Assembly (NCBI GenBank): GCA_036558305.1
Contig: DATBFX010000631.1
Span: 1 to 28,249, forward strand
Reading direction: 5' to 3'
Length of the DNA: 28,249 nucleotides
From: DATBFX01 sp036558305
Lineage (GTDB): Bacteria > Chloroflexota > Chloroflexia > Thermomicrobiales > UBA6265
The notes beneath the pieces were generated by a model. It saw nothing but the letters and a program-made list of their open reading frames with translations. It did not search any database and was not told the DNA's origin. The translations under genes were made by a program, and so were the position numbers. Below are positions 1 to 7,787 of this stretch, in pieces (positions within the stretch are counted from its first letter, which is position 1; each line of letters begins with the position of its first letter).

Positions 1-255
1 GGTGCCATCGCCGGACCCGGCACCACAGCCACGGCCTCTCGACGCGGCTCGCCTCTGTGCCCTGCACAACCAGCCGCCCATCGACTACCCTCTTGTCGGA
101 CACGCGACGAATCGCCCCGATTCGGGCAAATCGCGGTGTCCGAACCCGTGGGGAACCCGTAACCGCGGTGGGCCGAACCTGGCGCATTGCCCACCCCAGC
201 AGTTGTGCAAGCGCCGCCGCGTCACGGCATCTCATCTCCGGGAGGTGGAGCGCGC
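1..255. other. upstream region, no convincing gene
   Basis: The short open frames here lack a ribosome-binding site and recognisable motifs, and I do not support any of them as genes. The only structure seen is a 7-bp perfect hairpin at 108-124 (CGAATCG, CCC loop, CGATTCG). It could be a weak terminator of a gene lying left of the window, but it has no T-run. The last 16 bases hold the Shine-Dalgarno (GGGAGGTGG) of the following ABC ATPase gene. Confidence 0.5.
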
Positions 256-1056
256 GTGAATTCCGACGGACACATCATCCGCGCCGAGAACGTCGTCAAG
301 ACCTATGACACCGGCACCAGCAAGGTCCAGGCCCTGCGCGACGTCAGCCTTGCCGTCCCCCGCGGCGAGATGCTCGCCGTCATGGGACCGTCCGGCTGTG
401 GCAAAACCACCCTCCTCAACTGCCTCTCCGGTCTCGATCGGGTCACCGCCGGCCAGGTCTGGCTCGAAGGCAAAGACCTCGCCCGCCTGTCCGACAAGGA
501 GCGCACCGACTACCGCGCCCGCCGGATGGGGTTCATCTTCCAGGTCTACAACCTCCTCCCCGTCCTCAACGCCGTCGAGAACGTCGAGCTCCCCCTCCTC
601 GTCTCCGGCGTGGGTCCGCGCGAAGCCCGCGAGCGCTCCCTGAAAGCCCTCGCCACCGTCGGTCTCGCCGAATGGGCCCGCCACCGCCCCGCCGAACTCT
701 CCGGCGGTCAGCGCCAGCGCGTCACCATCGCCCGCTCCCTCGTCAACGACCCCGCCATCGTCTGGGCCGACGAACCGACCGGCGCCCTCGACTCCCAAAC
801 CGCCGACGAGATCATCGGCCTCATGCGCGAACTCAATCTGAACGCCGGTCTCTCCCTCGTCATCGTCACCCACGACCCCGGCGTCGGCGAACGCTGCGAC
901 CGCATCATCCAAATGCGCGACGGCCAGATCGTCGGCGAAACCGCCGGCAGCTATCAGCCCTCGGCCGTCGGCCACAAAATACCCGCTTCCGATGGAACGA
1001 CACCCACCCCCGCAATCGACGGCACCATTCACCAAGACATCGCGGCGGAAAGCTGA
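256..1056 (+). CDS. ABC transporter ATP-binding protein, MacB/LolD type
   Basis: This is the ATPase subunit that powers the FtsX-type permease encoded next. Walker A is GPSGCGKTT at about residues 44-52, the Q-loop glutamine is near 96, the signature LSGGQ is at 148-152, Walker B is IVWADE at 168-173 and the switch His is in VTHD near 206. The DEPTGALD stretch and the LLPVLNAVENVELPL region after the Q-loop are typical of the LolD/MacB/FtsE group. I chose the GTG at 256 because GGAGGTGG lies 8 bases upstream; a frame-consistent earlier start at 187 has no such site. The product is 266 aa, with an unconserved tail of about 35 residues. The permease starts 57 bases downstream, so the two are probably one operon. 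The substrate cannot be told from sequence; lipoprotein, peptide or drug export are all family options. Confidence 0.95.
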   Translation: MNSDGHIIRAENVVKTYDTGTSKVQALRDVSLAVPRGEMLAVMGPSGCGKTTLLNCLSGLDRVTAGQVWLEGKDLARLSDKERTDYRARRMGFIFQVYNLLPVLNAVENVELPLLVSGVGPREARERSLKALATVGLAEWARHRPAELSGGQRQRVTIARSLVNDPAIVWADEPTGALDSQTADEIIGLMRELNLNAGLSLVIVTHDPGVGERCDRIIQMRDGQIVGETAGSYQPSAVGHKIPASDGTTPTPAIDGTIHQDIAAES

Positions 1057-1073
1057 CGACGTTTCTGAAGACG

Positions 1074-1104
1074 ACCGGCGACCGGCTACCGGCTACCGGC
1101 TCGG
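1074..1104. repeat. heptamer tandem repeat, unit ACCGGC(G/T)
   Basis: Four head-to-tail 7-nt units fill 1074-1101 (ACCGGCG, then ACCGGCT three times) followed by CGG. The array occupies most of the ATPase-permease spacer. Arrays with other unit sequences but the same 7-nt period occur at 4186-4260, 14523-14598 and 24915-24932. Confidence 0.8.
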
Positions 1105-1113
1105 AGCAATGAG

Positions 1114-4100
1114 ATGAGCGAAATCTTCGGCGTCCCGATGAGCAGCATCATGACGGTTCTCCTCGTCCTGCTCGCCATCTGCCTCCTCAGCGTCGCCTGG
1201 GTCGCCCTCCGTCGCCCCGTCATCTTCAAACTCGGCGTCCGCAACATCCCCCGCCGCAAAGCCCAGACGATCCTGATCATCGTCGGTCTCATGCTCTCGA
1301 CCCTGATCATCGCCGCCGCCCTCGGCACCGGCGACACCATCGCCTACTCCGCCACCGCCGAGACCTACAACACCCTCGGCCACGCCGATGAGGTCGTCGT
1401 CTACAGCCGCGAGGAAAACGGCGAGGGCAGCATCGGCACCGCCCTCAACGACACCATTCCCGACAGCGTCGTCCAACAGATCGAAACCGCCTTCCAGGGC
1501 ACCGACCTGATCGACGGGCTGATGCCCGTCCTCATCAAGAGCGTCCCCGCCGCCCTCATCGAAGGCGGCGCCCCGCAAAGCAACGCCGACATCCTCGCCC
1601 TCGCCCAGCAAGGCAAAATCGTCCAGGCCGAACCCACCACCTACCTCGTCGGCATCGACCCCGCCCGTCTTCCCGAATTCGGCGGTCTCAAGAGCACCGA
1701 CGGCAAGGACATCGACCTCGCCAACCTCCCCGCCGACCAGGTCGTCATCAGCGACACGATGCGCGACAAACTCGGCGCCAAGGTCGGCGACACCCTCGGC
1801 TTTACCTACGACAACAAACCCTACTTCTACACGATCAGCGCGATCGCCGAAGACTCGCCCCTCAGCGGCCGCTTCGACAACAACACCCCCGGCATGGTCA
1901 TCCAACTCGACCGCCTCCAAACCCTGACCGGTCTCGAGGGCGAGTTGACCACCGTCGCCGTCTCCAACCAGGGCGGCGTCCGCGACGGCATCAACCTCAC
2001 CGATCAGGTGGTCGACAAACTCAAAGCCACCTTCAAGGGTCAGCCGCTCGGCGTCGATCCGATCAAGAAGGACAACATCAACACCTCCAAGACCATTGCC
2101 AGCATCTTCACCACCTTTTTCATCGTCTTCGGTCTCTTCTCGATCGCCGTCGGCATCCTCCTCATCGTCCTCATCTTCACCATGCTCGCCGCCGAACGCC
2201 GGCCCGAGATGGGTATGGCCCGCGCCGTCGGCGCCCAGCGCCGCCAGCTCATCCAGCAGTTCATCTCGGAGGGCACCGGTTACGCCATCTTCGCCGGTCT
2301 CGCCGGCGCTCTCCTCGGGGTCGGCGCCGCCTTCGCGATTGCCCTCGCCCTCAAACCCCTCTTCGGCGACTTCCTCTCGATCGAACCCCACGTCACCTTC
2401 CGCAGCATGATCGTCGCCTACTGCCTCGGCGTCGTCATCACCTTCATCGCCGTCGTCGGCTCCTCCTGGAAAATCAGCCGCCTCAACATCGTCGCCGCCG
2501 TTCGCGACATCCCCGACGTCAGCTCGCCGACGCGCAAACGCCGCACCCTCGTCTGGGGCATCCTCATCATCCTCTTCGGCGCCTTCCTGACCTTGATCGG
2601 CGCAAGCTCGAACAACGCCTTCAGCTTCTACTTCGGGATGAGTCTGTTGCCCTTCGGCGTCGCCAACATCCTCCGCTACTACGGCGTCCCGAGCCGCCCC
2701 GTCTACAGCGTCGTCGGCGCCTACATCGTCGTCCTCTGGCTCCTCCCCGACAGCGTCTCCACCAAACTCTTCGGCAAACTCAACGGCGGCATCGAGATGT
2801 TCTTCCTCTCCGGCATCTTCATGGTCGCCGGTGCCACCATCGTCATCGTCCAGAACCTCGACTGGCTCCTCGCCGCCGTCTCCGCCGTCGGCGGTTTCTT
2901 CCGCTCCAAACTCCCTGCCGTCCGCACCGCCGTCGCCTTCCCCGGCGCCGCCAAGGGCCGCACCGGCATGACGATCGCCATGTTCAGCCTGATCGTCTTC
3001 TCCCTCGTCGTCTTTGCCACCATCAACCAGAACTTCGTCAACCTCTTCCTGGGCGACGAGGCCAACGCCGGTTGGGACGTCCGCGCCGACCAGGGCCAGG
3101 CCAACCCGATCGGCACCACCCAGGACTTCGTCGACCTCCTCAACCAGCGCGGCGTCGATACCTCCGACTTCACGGCCACCGGTCGCGCCACCACCAACTT
3201 CCAGATCAACATCCGCTACCCCGGCGCCACCGAATGGAAGCAGTACTTCGCCATCCACGGCGCCGACGACGGTCTCCTCAACGACAGCAAGGTCCTCTTC
3301 CAGCAACGCGCCACCGGCTACCCCGACGACAAGTCCGTCGTCCAGGCCCTCCTCACCCAACCCGACACTATCGTCATCGACGCCGCCGCCCTCCCCAGCA
3401 ACGGCGGCTTCGGCAGCGATGCCAGCCAATTCCGCCTCGACGATCCCGACGGGAGCGGCCCGAAGAAGGCACTCAGTTCCGGCGACAAAACCTTCGATCC
3501 CATCCCGGTCGAGATCCAGGCCGTCGACGGCTCCGTCAAGACCTTCACCATCATCGGCATCATCGACAGCAAGGTCAGTTCCCTCTTCGGCATCTTCGGC
3601 CGCGAAGACCTCATCACTCCCGCCTTCCCGCAACCGGCCCTCACCTCCTACTACGTCCGTCTCTCCGATCCCAGCCAATCGGACGCCAAGGCCAAGGAGA
3701 TCGAACGCGCCCTCCTGGCCAACGGCGTCCAGGGCACCTCGATCAAGAACGAACTCGAGGACGCGCAGAAGCAGAACCGCGCCTTCCTCTACATCATCCA
3801 GGGGTTCATGGCCCTCGGCCTGATCGTCGGCATCGCCGCCGTCGGCGTCATCGCCTTCCGCTCCGTCGTCGAACGCCGCCAGCAGATCGGCGTCCTCCGC
3901 GCCATCGGCTACCAGACCTCCCTCGTCTCCCTCAGCTTCCTCATCGAAACCGCCTTCGTCGTCGGTCTCGGCATCCTCTCCGGCACCGTCCTCGGCATCA
4001 TCCTCTCCTACAACCTCTTCCACACCTCCGACTTCGCCCCCACCGGCGTCAACTTCGTCGTTCCCTGGACCATCGTCTTCGCCATCATCATCATCACCAT

Positions 4101-4182
4101 CGTCGCCGCCCTCCTCATGACCATCGTCCCCGCCCGCCAGGCTTCCCGCCTCTCCCCGGCCGAGGCCCTACGCTACGAGTAG
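1114..4182 (+). CDS. ABC transporter permease with two FtsX domains
   Basis: A 1022-aa membrane subunit partnering the ATPase just upstream. The order is: an N-terminal membrane segment (about 8-30); a second segment (about 48-70); an extracytoplasmic MacB-like domain; an FtsX core with the ERRPEMGMARAVGA coupling motif and several helices (about 325-460); a central group of helices; another long anchor followed by a second extracytoplasmic domain (about 640-885); and a final FtsX core containing ERRQQIGVLRAIG. It ends in PARQASRLSPAEALRYE, a typical FtsX C-terminus. This doubled architecture is that of long MacB/YtrF-like permeases rather than the roughly 400-aa LolC type. An ATG at 1109 is followed at once by a stop, so the ATG at 1114 is used, with GGAG just upstream. 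Synonymous positions are strongly C-biased, which leaves a 976-codon antisense frame open that is not a gene. Confidence 0.94.
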   Translation: MSEIFGVPMSSIMTVLLVLLAICLLSVAWVALRRPVIFKLGVRNIPRRKAQTILIIVGLMLSTLIIAAALGTGDTIAYSATAETYNTLGHADEVVVYSREENGEGSIGTALNDTIPDSVVQQIETAFQGTDLIDGLMPVLIKSVPAALIEGGAPQSNADILALAQQGKIVQAEPTTYLVGIDPARLPEFGGLKSTDGKDIDLANLPADQVVISDTMRDKLGAKVGDTLGFTYDNKPYFYTISAIAEDSPLSGRFDNNTPGMVIQLDRLQTLTGLEGELTTVAVSNQGGVRDGINLTDQVVDKLKATFKGQPLGVDPIKKDNINTSKTIASIFTTFFIVFGLFSIAVGILLIVLIFTMLAAERRPEMGMARAVGAQRRQLIQQFISEGTGYAIFAGLAGALLGVGAAFAIALALKPLFGDFLSIEPHVTFRSMIVAYCLGVVITFIAVVGSSWKISRLNIVAAVRDIPDVSSPTRKRRTLVWGILIILFGAFLTLIGASSNNAFSFYFGMSLLPFGVANILRYYGVPSRPVYSVVGAYIVVLWLLPDSVSTKLFGKLNGGIEMFFLSGIFMVAGATIVIVQNLDWLLAAVSAVGGFFRSKLPAVRTAVAFPGAAKGRTGMTIAMFSLIVFSLVVFATINQNFVNLFLGDEANAGWDVRADQGQANPIGTTQDFVDLLNQRGVDTSDFTATGRATTNFQINIRYPGATEWKQYFAIHGADDGLLNDSKVLFQQRATGYPDDKSVVQALLTQPDTIVIDAAALPSNGGFGSDASQFRLDDPDGSGPKKALSSGDKTFDPIPVEIQAVDGSVKTFTIIGIIDSKVSSLFGIFGREDLITPAFPQPALTSYYVRLSDPSQSDAKAKEIERALLANGVQGTSIKNELEDAQKQNRAFLYIIQGFMALGLIVGIAAVGVIAFRSVVERRQQIGVLRAIGYQTSLVSLSFLIETAFVVGLGILSGTVLGIILSYNLFHTSDFAPTGVNFVVPWTIVFAIIIITIVAALLMTIVPARQASRLSPAEALRYE

Positions 4183-4185
4183 AAG

Positions 4186-4260
4186 GGCGGAAGGCGGGAG
4201 GCGGAGGGCGGAAGGCGGGAGGAGAACCGTGCTCTTCCGCCCTCCGCCCTCCGCCCTCCG
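4186..4260. repeat. inverted pair of heptamer arrays, possible terminator hairpin
   Basis: Five purine units GGCGG(A/G)(A/G) run through 4186-4220, and three pyrimidine units CCGCCCT run through 4237-4257, ending in CCG. The right array is nearly the reverse complement of the left one, so the transcript can fold into a long imperfect hairpin with a loop of about 16 bases between the permease stop and rbsD. No T-run follows. The G-runs could also form a quadruplex; this is inference. Confidence 0.75.
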
Positions 4261-4272
4261 AACGGAGTGAGC

Positions 4273-4668
4273 ATGAAAAAGACCGGCGTCCTCAATCACC
4301 GCCTCTCCGCCGTCATCGCGACGATGGGCCATACCGATTCCCTCGTCGTCGCCGACGCCGGTCTTCCTGTCCCACCCAACGTCGAACGCATCGACCTCGC
4401 CGTCACCCCCGGTCTCCCACCCATGCTCGACATCGCCCGCGCCATCGCCACCGAACTCCAGGTCGAACGCCTCATCGTCGCCACCGAACTCCGCGACCGC
4501 AATCCCGATCTCGTCGCCGCCATCTCCTCCGTCTTCCCCAACATCCCCGTCGACCACCTCCCCCACGACGACTTCAAAACCCGCACCCAAACCGCCAAAG
4601 CCGTCGTCCGCACCGGAGAATGCACCCCCTACGCCAACGTCATCCTCATCAGCGGCGTCACCTTCTGA
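4273..4668 (+). CDS. rbsD: D-ribose pyranase
   Basis: RbsD interconverts the beta-pyranose and beta-furanose forms of D-ribose so that ribokinase can use it; the enzyme is cytoplasmic and decameric. The 131-aa product is close to the usual 130-139 aa and keeps the family signatures: MKKTGVLNHRLS at the start, MGHTDSLVVADAGLPVP (catalytic His near residue 20 and Asp near 28), and the C-terminal TGECTPYANVILISGVTF. The ATG at 4273 is preferred over a GTG at 4267 because GGAG (4264-4267) is 5 bases from the ATG and overlaps the GTG. No ribokinase or ribose transporter lies nearby, so this is an orphan copy. The related fucose mutarotase FucU is less likely given the GECTPYAN motif. Confidence 0.95.
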   Translation: MKKTGVLNHRLSAVIATMGHTDSLVVADAGLPVPPNVERIDLAVTPGLPPMLDIARAIATELQVERLIVATELRDRNPDLVAAISSVFPNIPVDHLPHDDFKTRTQTAKAVVRTGECTPYANVILISGVTF

Positions 4669-4678
4669 CCCCGCTCCC

Positions 4679-4729
4679 AACCGGCTGGAAGCCGGTTTAT
4701 GTTGATGAGTACGGCACTTCCAGTGCCGT
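4679..4729. repeat. REP-like double hairpin
   Basis: Two hairpins of the same design stand in tandem. Each has an 8-bp perfect stem and a 3-nt loop: 4679-4697 (AACCGGCT, GGA, AGCCGGTT) and 4711-4729 (ACGGCACT, TCC, AGTGCCGT). The loops GGA and TCC are complementary to one another. The pair lies between the rbsD stop and the next start. It resembles REP-type palindromic units and could act as an mRNA end or processing site; no T-run is present. Confidence 0.7.
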
Positions 4730-4760
4730 GTCCGCGCAGCCACCCGCAAGGAGCACTCCA

Positions 4761-5777
4761 ATGCCCACCACCCGCCGCCACATCCTCACCACCTCCCTCG
4801 CCTTCGCCCTTTCCCCCAGACTCACCTCAGCCCAAACCGCCACCCCCGAACCCTCCCCTCCCGACTCCTGCCTCGCCCTCAAGACCTACCCCGTCCCCGC
4901 CGGCGAACACCCCCACGACGTCGCCCCCGCCGCCGACGGCCGCCACATCTGGTACACCGGCCAGGGCAGCGGCGTCCTCGGCTCCCTCGACCCCACCACC
5001 GGCAAGATCGATCGCATCCCCCTCGGCGAAGGTTCCGCCCCCCACGGCGTCATCGTCGGCTCCGACGGCAACGCCTGGGTCACCGACGGCGGTCTCAACG
5101 CCATCGTCAAGGTCGACGCCGCCACCAAGGAAATCGCCAGCTACCCCGTCCCCTCCCCCTCCGCCAACCTCAACACGGCCGCCTTCGACCGCGACGGCGC
5201 CCTCTGGTTCACCGGCCAATCCGGCATCGTCGGTCACCTTGACCCCACCACCGGCGACGTCACCGTCGTCGACTCCCCCCGCGGTCGCGGTCCCTACGGG
5301 GTCGACGCCACCCCCGCCGGCGACGTCTGGTTCGTCTCCCTCGCCGGCAGCTACCTCGGCCGCCCGACCTACGACAACGGCGCCATCGCGATCGCCACCT
5401 TCGATCCACCCACCGCCGGCGCCGGCACCCGCCGCGTTTGGAGCGATTCCCACGGCATCCTCTGGATCAGCGAATGGAACGCCGGTCAGGTCGCCCGCTT
5501 CGACCCCGCATCCCAAACCTGGCACGAATGGAAACTCCCCGGCGATCACCCCCAGGCCTACGCCGTCTACGTCGACGAGCGCGACGACGTCTGGCTGAGC
5601 GACTTCGGCGCCAACGCCCTCGTCCGATTCGACCCCGACACCGAGTCCTTCGCCGCCCTCCCCCTCCCCGACCCCAACGCCGCCGTCCGCCAACTCCTCG
5701 GCCGCCCCGACGAGGTCTGGGGCGCCGAGTCCGGCGCCGACAAACTCGTCCTCGTCCACACCTCCTGCCCATCCTGA
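4761..5777 (+). CDS. exported beta-propeller protein, virginiamycin B lyase-like
   Basis: A 338-aa protein with a twin-arginine-like leader (TTRRHILTTSLAFAL, then an Ala-rich region ending near SAQTA), so export is likely. The mature part is a run of propeller blades, each ending in a W-containing strand (HIWYTG, NAWVTD, ALWFTG, DVWFVS, ILWISE, DVWLSD, EVWGAE) followed by a FDP/LDP-type turn. This is the streptogramin lyase (Vgb) fold. Vgb linearises streptogramin B, but many propellers of this family have unknown substrates and I could not confirm the catalytic His/Glu set, so no antibiotic-resistance role is claimed. The ATG at 4761 has AAGGAG (4748-4753) at 7 bases. The same frame stays open about 1.7 kb further upstream across the permease and rbsD purely because of composition. 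Confidence 0.88.
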   Translation: MPTTRRHILTTSLAFALSPRLTSAQTATPEPSPPDSCLALKTYPVPAGEHPHDVAPAADGRHIWYTGQGSGVLGSLDPTTGKIDRIPLGEGSAPHGVIVGSDGNAWVTDGGLNAIVKVDAATKEIASYPVPSPSANLNTAAFDRDGALWFTGQSGIVGHLDPTTGDVTVVDSPRGRGPYGVDATPAGDVWFVSLAGSYLGRPTYDNGAIAIATFDPPTAGAGTRRVWSDSHGILWISEWNAGQVARFDPASQTWHEWKLPGDHPQAYAVYVDERDDVWLSDFGANALVRFDPDTESFAALPLPDPNAAVRQLLGRPDEVWGAESGADKLVLVHTSCPS

Positions 5778-6021
5778 GAACACACGCACCCGCATCCGAC
5801 CTCGTCCTCCCCCTTCCCCCCGACGGTCGGGGCCGGGTACCGGGAACCCTTTGGGTGCGGTGTGGTGCGGTGGCGGGCCGGGGGGTTAAGAGGCCAAACC
5901 CAACAAACTATCAAACTCCAACCGATTCCCGAAAAGTACCTCCTTCTACGATACTCCACCCGTCATCCTGTACTATGTGCAGCAGGAATTGCGCCCTCCG
6001 CACATCGTTCAGGAGTCACCA
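5778..6021. other. intergenic region with C/G hairpin and AT-richer leader
   Basis: 5809-5840 holds a C-rich run and a small hairpin (CCCCGA, CGG, TCGGGG) similar in style to the longer palindromes at 7661 and 16245. From about 5890 to 5960 the sequence is clearly less GC-rich than its surroundings and then reads CTGTACTATG at 5968-5977. TACTAT at 5971-5976 could be a -10 box for pyruvate kinase, but no -35 match sits at 16-18 bases, so I call no promoter. Confidence 0.4.
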
Positions 6022-7566
6022 GTGAGCAGCGAGCGCCGCGTCAAAATCGTCGCTACCCTCGGACCGGCCGTCGCCAGTCCCGAACGCCTCGCCGACCTCC
6101 TCCGCGCCGGCGCCGACATGGTTCGCATCAACGCCGCCCACGGTTCCCCGGAAACCCGCGCCCAACTCATCGCCGACGTGCGCACCGCCGCCGCCGAGGT
6201 CGGCAAGCAAGTCCCCATCCTCTTCGACCTCCGCGGACTCAAGATCCGCACCGGTCCCCTCGCCACCGACGCTCCGCCCGACCGCAACGGCCGCAAACCG
6301 CGGGGCGGCGACAATCCGGAACCGGACCCACCGCACGATCACGCCGACGACCGGTTCGCCCCACCCAAAGGCGTTCCCTTCGCCCGCGGCAGCGAGGTCG
6401 AGATCTACCCCGAACCGATCCCCGCCAAACCCGGCACGATCGGCATCGACTACCCCGATCTCCTCGACGTCATCGGCCCCGGTTCCCGCATGCTCATCTC
6501 CGACGGCCTCATCGAGCTCCTCGTCGACCACGTCGAATCCTCGAAAGCCGTCTGCAAGGTCAGCCGCGGCGGTCTCCTCCTCGGCAAGCAAGGCGTCACC
6601 CTTCCCGGCGCCGCCATCGTCGGCGGCTCCATGACCGTCGCCGACCGCGACGACGTCGCCTTTGCCGTCGCCCACGGCGTCGACTTCCTCGGTCTTAGCT
6701 TCCTCAACGACGCCAGCGACCTCGTTCTCGCCCGCGGCGTCGCCGCCGCCCACGGTCCCAACTCCCCCGGTCTGATCGCCAAGATCGAGCGCCCTGACGC
6801 CCTCAACAACATCCGCGAGATCGCCGCCCAGGCCGACGCCCTGATGGTCGCCCGCGGCGACCTCGGCGTCCAACTCCCGCCCGAGCAAGTTCCCCGCGCC
6901 CAAAAGAAGATCATCTCGACCGCCAACAACCTCGGCGTACCCGTCATCACCGCCACCCAGATGTTGGAGTCGATGATCACCCAACCGATGGCCACCCGCG
7001 CCGAAACCAGCGACGTCGCCAACGCCGTCTGGGACGGCACCGACGCCGTCATGCTCTCCGCCGAAACCGCCGTCGGTCAGTATCCCGTCGAAGCCGTCGA
7101 AACCATGACCCGCATCATCCTCGAAGCCGAAAAAGACGGCCCCATCCGCACCCCCGCCGCCGCCGAACCCCTCCCCAGCGGGCGCGACGTCACCCTCGCC
7201 TTCGCCGACGCCATCGCCCGCGCCACCTTCGCCCTCGCCGAAACCGCCCCCGCCGAGCACATCCTCGTCTTCACCCTCACCGGTACCGCCGCCCGCCGCG
7301 TCGCCAAATACCGCCCCCGCCCCCCCATCATCGCCGTCACTACCGACGAAGGCTGCGCCCGCCGCCTCAACCTCGTCTGGGGTGTCCGCGCCGTCGTCGT
7401 CCCCCTCGAAACCGACCCCGACAAGATGTTCCGCATCGCCGGCCGCGCCATCATCGACGAGGGCCTCGCCAACCAGGACGAATACGCCCTCATCGTCGGT
7501 TCCCTCCCCATGATGAAAGTCGCCGGCCGCACCAACCTCGTCCACGTCCGCAAACTCGGCACCTGA
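6022..7566 (+). CDS. pyk: pyruvate kinase
   Basis: Converts phosphoenolpyruvate and ADP to pyruvate and ATP in the last step of glycolysis. The GTG at 6022 has AGGAG (6011-6015) at 6 bases and gives 514 aa; an in-frame GTG at 5977 has no such site. Family blocks seen are VKIVATLGPA, MVRINAAHGS, LFDLRGLKIRTG, GKQGVTLPG, AKIERPDAL (catalytic Lys), MVARGDLGVQLP and VITATQMLESM, then TRAETSDVANAVWDGTDAVMLSAETAVGQYPVEAV and a C-terminal domain. Odd points: the usual NFSH is NAAH, losing the Ser that binds K+. DTKGPE is DLRGLK, so the position equal to rabbit Glu117 is Lys (about residue 74). An insertion of about 35 residues rich in P, D and G (about 82-117) precedes the B domain. The Lys at that position is a known mark of K+-independent enzymes. 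Confidence 0.95.
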   Translation: MSSERRVKIVATLGPAVASPERLADLLRAGADMVRINAAHGSPETRAQLIADVRTAAAEVGKQVPILFDLRGLKIRTGPLATDAPPDRNGRKPRGGDNPEPDPPHDHADDRFAPPKGVPFARGSEVEIYPEPIPAKPGTIGIDYPDLLDVIGPGSRMLISDGLIELLVDHVESSKAVCKVSRGGLLLGKQGVTLPGAAIVGGSMTVADRDDVAFAVAHGVDFLGLSFLNDASDLVLARGVAAAHGPNSPGLIAKIERPDALNNIREIAAQADALMVARGDLGVQLPPEQVPRAQKKIISTANNLGVPVITATQMLESMITQPMATRAETSDVANAVWDGTDAVMLSAETAVGQYPVEAVETMTRIILEAEKDGPIRTPAAAEPLPSGRDVTLAFADAIARATFALAETAPAEHILVFTLTGTAARRVAKYRPRPPIIAVTTDEGCARRLNLVWGVRAVVVPLETDPDKMFRIAGRAIIDEGLANQDEYALIVGSLPMMKVAGRTNLVHVRKLGT

Positions 7567-7787
7567 CGGCCCCCACCCCCAACCGCCACCCAGGGGGTAC
7601 CCGGCCCTACGCGGGGGGAGGGGCGCACGCCGGAAGCGCGCCGCTGCGCGCCGACCGTTCCCCCCTTCCCCCTACGTAGGGGAAAGGGGGCTGGGGGGAT
7701 AGGGGGCCCGCAAGTGCTAAACTCCCGCTCATGGCCCTCCGCACACCGACGCGCGAACCCACCGCAACCCCAGGGAGACCCTGACCC
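7567..7787. repeat. intergenic region with long CCCC/GGGG palindrome (7661-7690)
   Basis: 7669-7682 is a perfect 14-base palindrome (CCCCTACGTAGGGG). It is flanked by TT/AAA and by CCCCC (7661-7665) against GGGGG (7686-7690), which extends the stem with a one-base asymmetry. The same design (CCCC, TTCCCC, short centre, GGGGAA, GGGG) recurs at 16245-16273. It may end pyruvate kinase transcription, though no T-run follows. The next gene starts about 100 bases downstream. Confidence 0.6.

Noticed and set aside
1093..4023. 976-codon open frame on the minus strand across the ABC permease
   Set aside because: Its translation is almost only D, E, G, A and V, the expected antisense image of C-ending codons. 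The plus strand encodes a clear FtsX permease.
3072..4760. Long open extension upstream of the propeller protein
   Set aside because: It overlaps the permease and rbsD in another frame and reads as an R/P/H-rich shadow. The SD and signal peptide fix the start at 4761.
4761..5777. Calling the propeller protein a streptogramin resistance enzyme
   Set aside because: Only the fold is supported; I could not verify the catalytic residues of true Vgb lyases, and such propellers are common with other roles.
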